Of a stretch of 64,000 nucleotides of DNA, positions 51,726 to 60,511 are shown one piece after another (position 1 is the stretch's first letter; each line of letters begins with the position of its first letter). The DNA is taken from contig JBEKRQ010000002.1 in NCBI GenBank assembly GCA_049517655.1, positions 1-64,000 on the forward strand. The letters run 5' to 3'. The position numbers and the translations under genes were made by a program. The stretch is from UBA11358 sp049517655 (GTDB taxonomy: Bacteria; Verrucomicrobiota; Verrucomicrobiia; Limisphaerales; UBA11358). The notes beneath the pieces were generated by a model, which saw nothing but the letters and a program-made list of their open reading frames with translations, made no database searches and had not been told where the DNA came from.

Positions 51726-53147
51726 TTAATTCACCTGGTTGTCAGAAAACAGTGTGCTGACTGGCAGTATGGCTCGTTGGCGCGGGTCTGTATAATGATT
51801 TGCCGTCATCTGGATGGTGGTATGCCGCAGTTGCGCGCTACCGGCGAAAATCCCGTTTTGTTTGACAATGGCATCGCCAAATAGTTTCCGCAGTTCATGC
51901 ACCTTCTTCCGAGCCGTAATGCCTTTTTCTTCAAGCCAGTCCATCAGTGTCTTCCAGTGAGGTTCACAACGATAGAAAACATACATAGTATTTTTCCATT
52001 GTATCTGGCTGGAAACGACAAATTCACTGGTCATGTCCGTGAGGCTCAATAATTCTTTCATTAACGCTGCATCAACATAAACAATTCCACACGAGTCATG
52101 CTTGGGCTGATGATAGGCGGTTGATTCGATTCGGATGGAATTATCATCCTGTTGAAGCTGGTTACAGAGCAGTGTGTCCGCTTCGGCTCGCCGCAATCCC
52201 GCGCACAGACAGAGAAGGAACAGCTTGTAGGCTTCAGTGTGTTCAGACCGGAGTTCTTCGTGCGCCGCCTTCAGGAGACCGGCGTAAGATATTCCGGGCG
52301 GTGCATGAAATTTCATTGAACCGTTCTTTTCAAATTTCAACGGTTCAAACCAATAAACTTCCCGTTCTCCTTTCTGCCCGTCCCTGACTTTGAATTTAGG
52401 AACGATAACCGAGAAATTGGGCTGGTTGATGATGTTGGCACTGAACAGGCTTTTGCAGTTTCGCAGGGCGGTGTTGAATGAACGACTCACTTCCAACCGG
52501 CGTTTGGGATTGTTGTCGGCGCGGGACAGGTATGCGATTTTCCAATCCGCAGCCGCTGCCGGTGAAATTGCTCGTAACGGCGTGGTTTCAACTTTTTGCG
52601 CCCATGCAGCATATTTCCCATGCCAGTGACAGTATTTGGCTTTGTCGTTTGCGAATCCCCGGATGTGCGCGGCCAGCGCCCGAAAATACAACGCATATCG
52701 GTGGAAAGTTTTCGGTTTCAAGTTGCTGACGCGCGCGACTTCCTTTAGGAATGCTCCCACGGTCGCTTCGCCATTAACGGCCACAGGAATCGAGACGGGC
52801 AGCGGCTGGTCAAAACTTGCCAGGGTTGCGTCCCATCCTTTGGCGACGAGCGAAAGATAAATGTCCCGCGCTTTGGTTGCAGCATCTTCCTTATTTGCCG
52901 TGTCCAGATCAAAGCTTCGGCGAATACCACGATGTTTGATGCGAACCGACCATTCGCCGGTTTTACGGTGTTGGCCGTGATAGGAATAGGTCCGGTGTTC
53001 GAGCCTGACTTTCCAATATCCCACATGAGTTTTTGGGAAACGCTTTGGAAGTTTTTTTCCCGAATCGGCTTGAGAATTGGCCGCTAATTTCTTGGCCACT
53101 TCTTGGCCACTTTTTCTGTCTTCGACAGTAGCAATGAGTTGTTCCAT
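51726..53147 (-). CDS. int: Tyrosine-recombinase integrase of the ICE
   Basis: 473 residues. The SAM-like core-binding part lies in the middle; the catalytic domain shows Arg in CAGLRRAEADTL, HxxR in VHELRKLFGDA, His in AQLRHTTIQMT and the nucleophile Tyr in ANHYTDPR. It should recombine the 17-bp core in the tRNA anticodon region. It begins 93 bp from the attR core. Its N-terminal coding sequence contains the 27-bp repeat also found at the left end. ACGAGTC/GACTCGT inverted words flank the presumed promoter (53151-53157, 53204-53210). Confidence 0.93.
   Translation of the reverse strand: MEQLIATVEDRKSGQEVAKKLAANSQADSGKKLPKRFPKTHVGYWKVRLEHRTYSYHGQHRKTGEWSVRIKHRGIRRSFDLDTANKEDAATKARDIYLSLVAKGWDATLASFDQPLPVSIPVAVNGEATVGAFLKEVARVSNLKPKTFHRYALYFRALAAHIRGFANDKAKYCHWHGKYAAWAQKVETTPLRAISPAAAADWKIAYLSRADNNPKRRLEVSRSFNTALRNCKSLFSANIINQPNFSVIVPKFKVRDGQKGEREVYWFEPLKFEKNGSMKFHAPPGISYAGLLKAAHEELRSEHTEAYKLFLLCLCAGLRRAEADTLLCNQLQQDDNSIRIESTAYHQPKHDSCGIVYVDAALMKELLSLTDMTSEFVVSSQIQWKNTMYVFYRCEPHWKTLMDWLEEKGITARKKVHELRKLFGDAIVKQNGIFAGSAQLRHTTIQMTANHYTDPRQRAILPVSTLFSDNQVN
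53089..53115. repeat. 27-bp repeat at right end, inside int (possible arm-type site)
   Basis: Identical and same orientation as 6452-6478: two TTCTTGGCCAC words and TTTTT. It lies within codons for the integrase N-terminus, 125 bp from the attR core. Confidence 0.75.
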
Positions 53148-53240
53148 AATACGAGTCTAATGCACATATTGTTGATTTCACGTTTGTTATGGCGACTTAT
53201 TACGACTCGTTACTACTCTGGACAACTGCCTACCTAATTT

Positions 53241-53257
53241 CTCATAATCGCTTGGTC
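53241..53257. other. attR core of the ICE (17 bp)
   Basis: ctcataatcgcttggtc, identical to 6386-6402, continuing directly into the T arm of the split tRNA. Confidence 0.9.
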
Positions 53258-53285
53258 GCAGGTTCAAATCCTGCTGGGCCCACCA
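53241..53285 (+). tRNA. Split tRNA-Ile(CAU), 3' half
   Basis: Core (anticodon loop to variable loop), T arm GCAGG TTCAAAT CCTGC, acceptor 3' strand TGGGCCC, discriminator A and encoded CCA. It pairs with GGGCCCA at 6355-6361. No promoter is expected upstream, so this half is probably silent while the ICE is integrated. Confidence 0.85.
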
Positions 53286-53319
53286 GTCTTCGCTCGCAAC
53301 ATAGAGGAGAGCGAAGACT
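53285..53319. repeat. Hairpin after the tRNA 3' end
   Basis: AGTCTTCGCTC and GAGCGAAGACT form an 11-bp stem with a 13-nt loop. No T tract follows. The rest of 53320-53519 holds no supported gene. Confidence 0.6.
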
Positions 53320-53519
53320 GCCGCGCCGGAGCGTCGTAGCGAAGGCGGGCTGCCATGCCTATCCGGAAAGGCTGCGAGCTACGACTCGGCAAGCCAAAAA
53401 AATCTTCGTCCGAATCGCAAATTCTCGGCGCAATCACCATTTCGGAATCGGAACACTACCCCTCATTTTAATTGCAGTTTCACGACCGGAATGTTTTGTT
53501 CCCCCAACCGCAATTTTTT

Positions 53520-54896
53520 ATGAGGATTACCAACCTGAATCCCGACATCGGCATCGGCGCGAGCGGGTGGCTCGTGGAGATGGACGAACACCGCATTTTG
53601 CTGGATGCCGGAATGCATCCGAAACGCGAAGGCCGCGCCGCATTGCCGATGTTCAACAAGGCCGGGAATGCGGATGTGGATGCGATTGCAATTTCGCATT
53701 GCCATCACGATCACGTCGGCTCGCTGCCGGTGGCGTTGCGGCATTTTTCCAAAGCGCACGTGTTGATGACAGAGTTGAGTTATTTCATTGTCGAACGCGT
53801 GCTGCACAATTCCGTGAATGTGATGACGCGCCAGCGCGACGAGCTGGGCATCCGCGATTACCCGCTTTACACGCATGATGAGGTGGACGATATCGCGCCG
53901 CGATTCCAAGGCTTCAAATATAATCACGAAATCGAATGGGCGGCGTTCCATAAAATGCGCGCGGGACTGCCCTCGCCGACGCTGGAATTTTTTGATGCCG
54001 GCCACACGCTCGGTTCGGCGGGCATTTTGATCCGGGGGAAAAAGGAAACGCTGTTCTACACCGGCGATGTTTGTTTCCACGATCAGACGATTTTGCGCGC
54101 GGCGCGATTTGAAGACGTGAAGGCCGATGTGCTCATCATGGAAACGACGCGCGGCAACCGCGTTGTGCCGCTGGATTTTTCCCGGGAAAGTGAAATCGAA
54201 CGGCTGGTGGCGGCAATCCATCACGCGCTCAAACACAAGGGCTGCGTGTTGATTCCGTCGTTCGCGCTCGGTCGCACGCAGGAAATGCTGGCGCTGCTGG
54301 CGCTGCTGATGCGCGCGGGCAAATTGAAGCCGCAACCGATTTACATCGGCGGGCTGGGGCGTGTGTTCACGGAGATTTACGACCTCGAAGCGCACCGGAC
54401 ACACCGCCGGCATGCGAACTTGCAATTGCACGAGGCGCTGGAACTCATCGTGCTCGAAAAAGAGCAGGCGGAAAAAATGAAATTGAGCGGCGGACGAATC
54501 TTCGTGATCACCGCCGGCATGATGAGCGAAAACACGGCGGCGCACGATCTCGCGGCGCGAATGATCGGAGACGAGCGGCAGTCCATTTTTTTTGTCGGTT
54601 ACGCAGACCCGGATTCACCGGGCGGACGATTAAAGGCTTCGAAGCCGGGTGGGACGTTTGTGCTCAGTCCAAGCGCCGGTCGCGTCACGCGCAAATGCGA
54701 CCTGCAGGATTTTGATTTGACGGCGCACGCGAACCGCGACGATTTGCTGGATTGGGTCGGGCAGGTTTCGCCGCGCGCGGTCTTGTTGAGCCATGGCAAT
54801 GACGATTCGCGGGCCTGGTTCGAGGAACAAATCCGGTCGCGCCATCCGAAGGTCAAAATCATCCAGCCGCAACCGGGCAAAACGGTCCAGGCGTAA
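53520..54896 (+). CDS. Beta-CASP metallo-beta-lactamase-fold RNA hydrolase
   Basis: 458 residues. Metal-binding motif SHCHHDHVG, then FDAGHTLGSAGI and FYTGDVCF; beta-CASP region PSFALGRTQEMLALL, ITAGMMSENTAAHDLA and the C-terminal LLSHGNDDSRAWF. This is the CPSF73/YsxB-like family of RNA endonucleases/exonucleases. It is likely cytoplasmic and acts on RNA ends. The ATG at 53520 (MRITNLNPDIGIG) is chosen because it starts the conserved fold. Confidence 0.9.
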   Translation: MRITNLNPDIGIGASGWLVEMDEHRILLDAGMHPKREGRAALPMFNKAGNADVDAIAISHCHHDHVGSLPVALRHFSKAHVLMTELSYFIVERVLHNSVNVMTRQRDELGIRDYPLYTHDEVDDIAPRFQGFKYNHEIEWAAFHKMRAGLPSPTLEFFDAGHTLGSAGILIRGKKETLFYTGDVCFHDQTILRAARFEDVKADVLIMETTRGNRVVPLDFSRESEIERLVAAIHHALKHKGCVLIPSFALGRTQEMLALLALLMRAGKLKPQPIYIGGLGRVFTEIYDLEAHRTHRRHANLQLHEALELIVLEKEQAEKMKLSGGRIFVITAGMMSENTAAHDLAARMIGDERQSIFFVGYADPDSPGGRLKASKPGGTFVLSPSAGRVTRKCDLQDFDLTAHANRDDLLDWVGQVSPRAVLLSHGNDDSRAWFEEQIRSRHPKVKIIQPQPGKTVQA

Positions 54897-54946
54897 AGCC
54901 GCTGATGAATCGAATCTGCCGGCGGGGACGACTCACGCGATGGAAT

Positions 54947-56161
54947 TTAATGCGCGTTTCCGCTGACGATGTTGCCGAGGTTGAAAATCGGCAGATACAT
55001 GCAGACAACCATCCCGCCGATGAACACGCCCAAAAAAACGATGAGGAGCGGTTCAATCAGCGCCATCAACCCGGTGAGCATGGTTTCAACTTCCTCATCA
55101 AGAAAGTTGGAGACCCGCTCGAGCATGTTGTCAATGTTGCCGGTTTGTTCACCAGCGCTAATCATGCGGATGATCATGCTGGGAAAAACCGAATGTTTCC
55201 CCAGCGCAACGGCAATACCCTCGCCGCGTTCGATATCGATGGCGGCGGCCTTGATGGCTCTTTCCATTATCGTGTTACCAACAGTCTGAGAGGTAATCTG
55301 CAACACCTCCAGAATGGGCACGCCGCTGCGGATCAGCGAAGCGAAGGTGCGCGTGAAGCGAACAAGGCAGATTTTATGCGCGATGGGGCCGAAAATCGGG
55401 AGCTTGATCCGGCGTGAATCCCAAAAATCACGCCCGCTCTTGGTCTTGATAAAATAAAACCAAGCGTAGACCAAAGCGCCCAGGCCAATAAGAACAAGCG
55501 GCAGGTAATGCCGCATAAGGTCGCTAAGACTGATAATGAACTGGGTTGGCACCGGCAGTTTCGCGCCGAAAGATTGATAGACATCCTTGAAAACAGGAAT
55601 CACTTTCACCAATAAAAATATGCTGATGCCAATCGCCGCCGTGCTCACGACTATTGGATACATCATCGCGGTTTTGACTTTTCGGCGAATGCGGGCGCTG
55701 CTTTCGAGGTAGGTCGCCAACCGCGCAAGGATTTCCGCCAGCAAGCCGCCCTTTTCACCCGCAGCCACCATTGAAACGTAGAGCTTGTTGAAGGCCTTGG
55801 GATGTTTCTGCAACGCCTCCGAAAAACTCTCGCCGCTCTCCACACGCGTGCAAACGTCCCGAATCACATCGCGCATGACTTTGTTGGGAGACTGCTCGGC
55901 CAGCGCCTGAAGGCATTGAACGATGGCGATACCCGCGTCAATCATGGTCGCCAACTGGCGCGTGAACACAACAAGATCCGCCAGCGAAATTTTGCCGCCT
56001 TTTGTTTTGCCCTTCTTGTAGATTTTTTCCTGGATGGATACCACCAGCAGGTTTCGGTTGAGCAATGCCGCAACAGCGGCCTGTTCGGTGGCGGCCTCCA
56101 CCGTGCTGCGGATTTCGCGACCACTGGCTGTCTCGCGGGCTATGTAGGAGTATGATGGCAT
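54947..56161 (-). CDS. pilC: Type IV pilus / type II secretion inner-membrane protein PilC/GspF
   Basis: 404 residues with two GspF domains: VVFTRQLATMIDAGIAIVQC and ARLATYLESSARIRRKVKTA, then VRFTRTFASLIRSGVPILEV and RMISAGEQTGNIDNML. Three membrane helices (about 165-190, 215-235 and 365-395). The family is the inner-membrane platform for the assembly ATPase. The neighbouring genes are not other pilus genes, so it is an isolated copy here. Confidence 0.92.
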   Translation of the reverse strand: MPSYSYIARETASGREIRSTVEAATEQAAVAALLNRNLLVVSIQEKIYKKGKTKGGKISLADLVVFTRQLATMIDAGIAIVQCLQALAEQSPNKVMRDVIRDVCTRVESGESFSEALQKHPKAFNKLYVSMVAAGEKGGLLAEILARLATYLESSARIRRKVKTAMMYPIVVSTAAIGISIFLLVKVIPVFKDVYQSFGAKLPVPTQFIISLSDLMRHYLPLVLIGLGALVYAWFYFIKTKSGRDFWDSRRIKLPIFGPIAHKICLVRFTRTFASLIRSGVPILEVLQITSQTVGNTIMERAIKAAAIDIERGEGIAVALGKHSVFPSMIIRMISAGEQTGNIDNMLERVSNFLDEEVETMLTGLMALIEPLLIVFLGVFIGGMVVCMYLPIFNLGNIVSGNAH

Positions 56162-56549
56162 ATCCTCTCGGTCCGATGATAAAAGTCACGTGACCCGGTC
56201 ACAACTCTACATTCATGTCATTGCACTACTCAATTTTTAAATTCGCTGCCATTTGAAAGCAGCCTTTATTCCAAGGCATTGCCCTTGCAAACCATCACCC
56301 ATGAATGCCCCAATTTTATTTAGCCCATGCATAAGAATGGGGTGAAAAAAAACAGCAGAAACAGTAAGTGATTCATTTGCAATATATTACACCGGTATAA
56401 TTTGTGAAAAAAAATGTTGTCAAATGTCCGGAATTGCCCTATTTTCAACACCAATAGCACCACGCGGTGCCGGGGCAAACGGTTTTTGCCCTGCAAGTGC
56501 ACAGGCACAAAACAACAAACAATTGAACAATTAACATCGGAGGAACCAG
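56162..56549. other. Intergenic region upstream of the porin gene
   Basis: 388 bp, AT-rich, no gene. It contains the porin promoter (56417-56445), an additional TATAAT at 56396-56401 without a clear -35, and a strong ribosome site (GGAGGA) before the porin ATG. Confidence 0.6.
56417..56445 (+). promoter_or_regulatory. Sigma-70-type promoter of the porin gene
   Basis: TTGTCA (56417-56422), 17-bp spacer, TATTTT (56440-56445). Predicted start near 56452, giving a leader of about 100 nt. Confidence 0.6.
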
Positions 56550-57788
56550 ATGAAGTTTAACAAATGGACAATAGGTCTGGCGGCGGTCGGGGTGGTCAGC
56601 CTTGCCTCGGCGGCGCGTGCAGATGAAAGAATGAGCCAGGTTCAAACTGCGCTCTCAAACACCACCATCAGTGGTTACGTCAGCTCATCGTTCAACTGGG
56701 CCATAAGCCCGGGCGATTACCAGCACTCACCGGCGGGGTTTATTCCCTACCAAGGGACCTACGCCCGAGGGTCAGCAGCCAAGGAAAACGGTTTCAATTT
56801 GGACGTCGTCAAGCTGTCCATTGCGAAGCCGCAGGATGAATCGCAGTATGCCTCCGGCTATCAGATTGACCTGCTCTTCGGCCCGGATGCCTACGGCTAC
56901 GACCGTTTAACCGACACTTATGATGGCTTTGCAATCCAGCAGGCCTATATCGCGCTGCGCACGCCGATTGGCAACGGGATTGACTGGAAGGTGGGTGTGT
57001 TTAATTCGCCCATCGGCTATGAATCGTTCGATGCCGGCAATGATCCGAACTACACCCGTTCCTGGGGTTATGCCATTGAGCCGACTACCTTCACCGGCGT
57101 TCTGGGTACCTACAAAATCAATGACCAGTGGGCAGTCTCGGCTGGCATTGCCAACACGGCGAATGGCATAATGAATGGCAGAGCCGGTGACAATGGCTTT
57201 CACAAGGACTGGAACAAGACGCTCATGGCAACGCTGTCCTATACCGCGCCGGCTTCATGGGGTTCGATGGCCGGTTCAACGCTCGATGCCGGTGTCATAT
57301 ACGGATTTGGTGGCACGGATCGTTTCTTTCCATACCACGCCAATGGCAACCAGGTTAATTACTATGGCGGGGCGACCCTGAACACGGCATGGAAGCCGTT
57401 GAAGCTGGGTGTGGCCTTGGATTACGTCCACAACCTTAACGGCGGTGAAAACTTCACTACGTATTATACCGAGGCTGACGTCTTTGCCGCCGGTGTCTAT
57501 GGGACGTATAAAGCCACGGACAAGTTGAACCTGAATGCGCGTGTTGAATACGTCAAGGGAGAACTCAACACTGAAGTCCACGGCGGTGGCAGCTCCTCTT
57601 CAACCGTGGATGGGCTTAGTGTGACTGGCACTGTTGACTACGCCATGTGGGCCAATGTCATCAGCCGGCTCGAGTTGCGCTGGGATCATCTCGGCAAGAA
57701 CTTCTCGCCGCTTGGTTTTAACGACGAAATATCGCCCCTCAAGGAAGATTCCGTGGGTTTCTACGCGAACATTATCTACAAGTTCTAA
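56550..57788 (+). CDS. Outer-membrane porin, beta-barrel porin-2 (bbp2) type
   Basis: 412 residues with signal peptide (MKFNKWTIGLAAVGVVSLASAARA). Alternating amphipathic strands rich in Tyr, Gly and Asn follow, such as FNLDVVKLSIAKP, DWKVGVFNSPIGYESFDAGN and WGYAIEPTTFTG, ending in FYANIIYKF with a terminal Phe as expected of outer-membrane barrels. It is a diffusion channel in the outer membrane. Strong ribosome site, own promoter and terminator point to a highly expressed single gene. Confidence 0.88.
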   Translation: MKFNKWTIGLAAVGVVSLASAARADERMSQVQTALSNTTISGYVSSSFNWAISPGDYQHSPAGFIPYQGTYARGSAAKENGFNLDVVKLSIAKPQDESQYASGYQIDLLFGPDAYGYDRLTDTYDGFAIQQAYIALRTPIGNGIDWKVGVFNSPIGYESFDAGNDPNYTRSWGYAIEPTTFTGVLGTYKINDQWAVSAGIANTANGIMNGRAGDNGFHKDWNKTLMATLSYTAPASWGSMAGSTLDAGVIYGFGGTDRFFPYHANGNQVNYYGGATLNTAWKPLKLGVALDYVHNLNGGENFTTYYTEADVFAAGVYGTYKATDKLNLNARVEYVKGELNTEVHGGGSSSSTVDGLSVTGTVDYAMWANVISRLELRWDHLGKNFSPLGFNDEISPLKEDSVGFYANIIYKF

Positions 57789-57808
57789 CCCAGAGTTGGA
57801 ACCTTTTG

Positions 57809-57847
57809 GCCCCTTCCGGCAAAACCGGAAGGGGCTTTTTGTTTTTT
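57809..57847 (+). terminator. Rho-independent terminator of the porin gene
   Basis: GCCCCTTCCGG-CAAAA-CCGGAAGGGGC (57809-57835) followed by TTTTTGTTTTTT. Perfect stem, strong T tract. Confidence 0.9.
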
Positions 57848-57930
57848 GGACTGCGGCGACGTGTTCGCTGCTTTCAAAAGCGCAGACTTGTCTGCGCACT
57901 CCATAGCGCGGGCACATCCGCGCATTCCAA
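57844..57930 (+). repeat. REP-type repeat, left of the transposase
   Basis: About 87 bp starting TTTGGACTGCGGCGACGTGT and containing two hairpins: GCGCAGAC-TT-GTCTGCGC and GCGCGG-GCACAT-CCGCGC. A close direct copy lies at 58499-58585. REP-like pairs flanking a RAYT gene are typical. Confidence 0.8.
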
Positions 57931-57973
57931 AAAGTATTGCGCAACACATTCCTTTGGGACAAGGATTCCCATT

Positions 57974-58498
57974 ATGAACTGGCCGCATGCACCAGCCCAT
58001 TGGCTGTTCGAGCCGGGTATTTATATGGTGACGGCGGGCACGTATCGGAAAACGTCACACCTCAACACGCCAGCCCGTTTGGATTTCTTTTTGGAATCGC
58101 TCTTCTCTTATGCCGGAGAGTTTGGATGGTCGCTGCGCGCGTGGACGGTGTTGGCAAACCATTATCACTTCATTGCCGTCTCACAGAACTCCGCCACGTT
58201 GCGGCATTTCATCAGCAAGCTGCATATGAAAACGGCGCGGGAGTTAAACTGTCAGGACCAAATGCCGGGACGAAAGGTGTGGTTTCAATTCTGGGACAGC
58301 CACATCACATTTGAGCGGTCATATCTGGCGAGGTTGCATTATGTCCATTACAACCCGGCCATCCATGGCGTGGTGGGTTTGGCGGAAAATTACAAATGGT
58401 GTTCCGCCTCATGGTTCGCGCGCAACGCCACGCCGGCTTTCGTGAATACGCTGAAAAGTTTCAAGACCAACCGCCTGAACGTGCTGGACGATTTTTGA
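57974..58498 (+). CDS. REP-associated tyrosine transposase (RAYT, Y1 family)
   Basis: 174 residues. GIYMVTAGTYRKTSHLNT at the N-terminus, the HUH motif in LANHYHFIAV, KVWFQFWDSHITFERSYLAR and the candidate catalytic Tyr in HYVHYNPAIHG. RAYTs are single-copy, domesticated IS200/IS605 relatives that act on nearby REP palindromes. The gene is flanked on both sides by such repeats. Start ATG at 57974. Confidence 0.9.
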   Translation: MNWPHAPAHWLFEPGIYMVTAGTYRKTSHLNTPARLDFFLESLFSYAGEFGWSLRAWTVLANHYHFIAVSQNSATLRHFISKLHMKTARELNCQDQMPGRKVWFQFWDSHITFERSYLARLHYVHYNPAIHGVVGLAENYKWCSASWFARNATPAFVNTLKSFKTNRLNVLDDF

Positions 58499-58585
58499 TT
58501 TGGACTGCGGCGACGTGTCGCCGTTTTCAAAAGCGCAGACAAGTCTGCGCACTCCATAGCGCGGGCACGTCCGCGCAATCTAAAG
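58499..58585 (+). repeat. REP-type repeat, right of the transposase
   Basis: Direct copy of 57844-57930 with a few changes (GCGCAGAC-AA-GTCTGCGC, GCGCGG-GCACGT-CCGCGC). The following 58586-58808 holds no supported gene. Confidence 0.8.
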
Positions 58586-58808
58586 TTTCCCGCCCAAAAC
58601 CGACGAGGACGAGCGCAATCTCCTTAAGGAACACATCCCTGCGTTGCTTCAGTTGAAACTGGATTATTGTTCCGTGACTTACGCCACCAGCCCCAATGCA
58701 AGGAACTACCACGTGTTGCCGGGACTGCACTTCCCTACACCGAACCAGTCACGCTCAACCGTTCAAGTTCCGAAAAATCCCGGCTTGGCGTGAAGCCGAA
58801 TGCCGGAC

Positions 58809-59738
58809 TCAAAACAAATTGTTCGCCACAATGCCAAGCACGCTCAACGGTCCTTGATCTTCCAGTCCTTCCGTCGCCTTGTCCACTTTTTGCATCGTGA
58901 GTCTGGCATTCCTGTAAAATTCCTGGTCGTTGACGAGTTTGCCGATCGTGCCCTGCCCCTGGTTTATCTTCAGTAAAATCTGGTCGAGGTTCGTCATTGA
59001 AGCCGTCGTCGTGTTGTAAAGCGTCTCATCCGTCACGAGTTTGCCAAGCGTGCCCTGACCGGCTCTGACGCCGCTTACGGTGTTCTGCAAATTGGTAACT
59101 GTCGCGAGCGCGGAATCGTAAAGCGATTGGTCGTAAATGAGTTTGCCAACCGTGCCTTCGCCTTTGGCGATCTGGCCGGAAATGCTTTCGATATTCGTGA
59201 TGGTTGCGCCAAGGTGGCTGCTGTTTTGTTTGAAAAAATCCGTCAACGGGCCGAGCAAGTTGTCAATCTTGTCACCGGTGAAACTTTTGCCGAAGTTTTC
59301 AATGCCGGTGGCGGCTTTGTCGAGTTTGGCCATGATGGCGTTGAGGTCCGGTCGTTCTTCGGTTGCGAGCACGGTCCCGTCAATGGCGCGCGGGGCCTCC
59401 GGTGAACCGAAGTCAAGGAAAACAAAATTCTGCCCCATCAAACCGGTGAACCTGACGGAGGCTTTGCTGTCGGTCTTCACGACGGCATTGCCGTGAAGCT
59501 TCATCGTGACGCGAACCTTTTCGTTTTCGAGCGCGATTTTTTCGACGCGGCCGACTTCGACGCCGGCCATTTTGACGCTGTCGCCGACTTTCAATTCCTG
59601 GACGGTGTCGAACAGTGCGCTAATTTGGTAGCCGTGTCGGAAAAAATCCGAGCCGCCGAGGGTTTCAACGATGGCCCAAGCGGCAAAGACCACCAGGATC
59701 ACAAAAATGCCCAGACGGGTTTCAAGAGAATTTTTCAT
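58809..59738 (-). CDS. mlaD: MCE-family lipid-binding protein (MlaD-like)
   Basis: 309 residues. One N-terminal membrane anchor (LGIFVILVVFAAWAIVETLG), the MCE domain (VQELKVGDSVKMAGVEVGRV, DSKASVRFTGLMGQNFVFLD), then a long helical region with repeated GTxGKLxxDxxLY units (GEGTVGKLIYDQSLYDSALA, GQGTLGKLVTDETLYN, GQGTIGKLVNDQEFY). It should form a periplasmic lipid-transfer ring. Follows mlaF by 11 bp. Confidence 0.9.
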   Translation of the reverse strand: MKNSLETRLGIFVILVVFAAWAIVETLGGSDFFRHGYQISALFDTVQELKVGDSVKMAGVEVGRVEKIALENEKVRVTMKLHGNAVVKTDSKASVRFTGLMGQNFVFLDFGSPEAPRAIDGTVLATEERPDLNAIMAKLDKAATGIENFGKSFTGDKIDNLLGPLTDFFKQNSSHLGATITNIESISGQIAKGEGTVGKLIYDQSLYDSALATVTNLQNTVSGVRAGQGTLGKLVTDETLYNTTTASMTNLDQILLKINQGQGTIGKLVNDQEFYRNARLTMQKVDKATEGLEDQGPLSVLGIVANNLF

Positions 59739-59749
59739 AGGTTTTTAGA

Positions 59750-60511
59750 TCAAGTTTCGCGTTTAAAGTCTGCGTGCAAAAAATTTTGAACGAGCGGGTC
59801 GTTACAGCGCTTCACTTCGTCAGGCGTGCCAATGATGATGATGTGGCCTTCGTTGATGACAGCGATGCGGTCGGCCACCCCGAACGCCAGGTCGCGGTCG
59901 TGCGACACAATGAGCGATGTGACGTGAATACGCCGTTTCAGTTTCAAAATCTCCTCGCTGACGACGGCGGCTGAAAGCGGGTCGAGTTCACTCGTCGGCT
60001 CATCGTAAAGAATCAACTGCGGCTCGATGACCAGCGCACGGGCGATGGCGGCGCGCTTTTTCATGCCGCCGGAAAGTTCGCCTGGCATTTTATCCCTGGC
60101 ATCCTTGAGCCCGACCGCTTCGAGTTTTTCAGCAACAATGCGCGCGATTTCCTCCGGCGGTTTGAGCCGGTGCTCGCTCAAGTAAAGCCCGACATTTTCG
60201 CCGACCGTCAGCGAGTTGAGCAGCGCGCCGGACTGGAACACCATCGCGAGCCGGTATTTGCTGGCGATTTCCGGCGTTTGGATGGATTCGCCGTTGATGA
60301 GAATCTCCCCTTCGTCGGGTGACTCAAGGCCAATGAGATGCTTGAGCAACACGCTCTTGCCGCTGCCGCTCGGCCCCATGATGACAAAAACTTCGCCGGG
60401 TTGAACCTCGAAATCGATGCCCCTGAGGACTGCTTCGTCACCAAAACTTTTACGCAGGCCGCGCACCTGGAGGCTGACGCCGGAATGATTGTTCGTCACG
60501 TCATTCATCAT
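59750..60511 (-). CDS. mlaF: ABC transporter ATP-binding protein MlaF-like
   Basis: 253 residues with all ABC motifs: Walker A IMGPSGSGKSVL, Q-loop MVFQSGALLNSLTVGENV, signature ELSGGMKKRAAIARAL, Walker B ILYDEPTSELDP and H-loop VSHDRD. It powers the MlaE permease in moving phospholipids or related lipids between membranes. ATGA overlap with mlaE. Confidence 0.94.
   Translation of the reverse strand: MMNDVTNNHSGVSLQVRGLRKSFGDEAVLRGIDFEVQPGEVFVIMGPSGSGKSVLLKHLIGLESPDEGEILINGESIQTPEIASKYRLAMVFQSGALLNSLTVGENVGLYLSEHRLKPPEEIARIVAEKLEAVGLKDARDKMPGELSGGMKKRAAIARALVIEPQLILYDEPTSELDPLSAAVVSEEILKLKRRIHVTSLIVSHDRDLAFGVADRIAVINEGHIIIIGTPDEVKRCNDPLVQNFLHADFKRET

Larger units (their letters stand above)
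6386..53257. mobile_element. Integrative and conjugative element in tRNA-Ile(CAU), about 46.9 kb
   Basis: It is bounded by two 17-bp core repeats lying in the two halves of one tRNA gene. It encodes everything expected of an ICE: excisionase-like protein near attL, tyrosine integrase near attR, a T4SS operon, a type IV coupling protein, a ParA/VirC1-like ATPase and a MOBF relaxase. Cargo includes a methylase/helicase, a giant RHS-lipase protein with accessory genes, a PP-loop enzyme and a tRNA. Unlike most tRNA-targeting elements, the attL side does not restore the tRNA 3' part. Confidence 0.93.

Noticed and set aside
53189..53878. Long plus-strand ORF across the attR junction
   Set aside because: It runs through the tRNA 3' half and overlaps the metallo-hydrolase gene in another frame; composition is not protein-like.
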